In this document: in pieces, positions 63,946 to 64,000 of the stretch
How the letters are laid out: each line of letters starts with the position of its first letter
Numbering within the stretch: the stretch's first letter is position 1
Assembly (NCBI GenBank): GCA_016793465.1
Contig: JAEUJW010000056.1
Coordinates: forward strand, 30,019 to 94,018
Length of the DNA stretch: 64,000 nt
From: Myxococcales bacterium
Lineage (GTDB): Bacteria > Myxococcota > Polyangia > Nannocystales > Nannocystaceae
Direction of reading: 5' to 3'
Position numbers and translations under genes: made by a program
Notes under the pieces: model-generated
The model's database searches: none
What the model was told of the DNA's origin: nothing
Seen by the model: only the letters and a program-made list of their open reading frames with translations

Positions 63946-64000
63946 TCAGGCTGCGGGACGGAGCTCGACCTGAAACCCGAGCTCGGCGAGCCTGCGGGTG
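63946..64000 (-). CDS. C-terminal fragment of an unidentified gene running off the window
   Basis: The minus strand ends in a good coding-like tail TRRLAELGFQVELRPAA followed by UGA at 63946-63948. Only 17 codons are in the window. The L-A-x-L-G-F-x-V-x-L ending is reminiscent of some transposase C-termini, but it is far too short to name. Confidence 0.4.
   Translation of the reverse strand, partial: TRRLAELGFQVELRPAA

Overview
This is a very GC-rich (roughly three quarters G+C) stretch of bacterial chromosome, gene-dense on both strands. It has no rRNA or tRNA gene and no CRISPR array that I can see. The protein content points to a myxobacterium, most likely the Nannocystis/Plesiocystis group (inference). 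The pointers are lipoproteins with Ser/Thr-rich linkers, a MopE-like Cys/Asp-repeat protein, an MXAN_5187-type membrane protein, a Ser/Thr kinase, a PP2C phosphatase, PilZ and FHA proteins, and a PilT-like ATPase. No integrase, insertion sequence or phage gene is recognisable; the last 55 bases hold the end of one more unidentified minus-strand gene.

Layout. 1-5.1 kb: a truncated polytopic membrane protein and a divergent kinase on the minus strand, then a plus-strand trio (flavin amine oxidase, GT2 glycosyltransferase, polysaccharide deacetylase) that looks like glycan synthesis. 5.1-9.8 kb: RNase HI, a lipoprotein, a small basic protein, an Rpn/PD-(D/E)XK-like protein and an archaemetzincin. 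9.8-15.8 kb: a minus-strand DAB-type inorganic-carbon uptake operon (dabA, dabB and a second antiporter-like subunit). 16-28.5 kb: a thioredoxin-fold DUF255 lipoprotein, an outer-membrane barrel protein, and a long minus-strand set of glycosyltransferase-like membrane proteins with a GT2 enzyme, a methyltransferase and a histone-deacetylase-like hydrolase. 28.7-33.7 kb: a PilT-like ATPase and two large membrane proteins. 34-43.3 kb: PDZ protein, SGNH lipoprotein, LysM/MepA-type endopeptidase, serC coupled to a SUFU-like gene, peptide deformylase and an MXAN_5187-like protein. 43.4-50.5 kb: comEC, an FHA protein and a complete selA/selB/selD selenocysteine module. 50.5-63.9 kb: PilZ, PP2C, cinA-recA, carotenoid oxygenase, radA, nagZ and outer-membrane proteins.

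Four window-wide signals go beyond the gene list. (1) A short palindromic DNA element, roughly [C/A]TG[T/G]CC-N4-GGGACAGGT, recurs more than 25 times inside protein genes, is read in different frames and is piled up in tandem in the selB gene and in large membrane-protein genes. It resembles the Rickettsia palindromic elements in behaviour. (2) At least 15 genes have a TANNNT or TANNNY -10 hexamer ending only 6-10 bases before the start codon, usually with a TTGCNN-like -35 16-18 bases further up, which predicts leaderless transcription. (3) AT-only codon clusters built around TTAA (including otherwise rare TTA leucine codons) punctuate genes at F/L/I/N-K runs. (4) Three terminators share a hairpin followed by CGCATTT(T)AA.

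Two UGA codons deserve attention. selD contains an in-frame UGA at codon 19 in the catalytic Gly-rich motif, followed by a hairpin placed like a bacterial SECIS, so SelD is itself a selenoprotein and conventional start calling would miss its first 34 codons. The outer-membrane protein gene at 18.4-19.3 kb ends at a UGA that abuts a palindromic element and is followed in frame by 60 well-formed codons.
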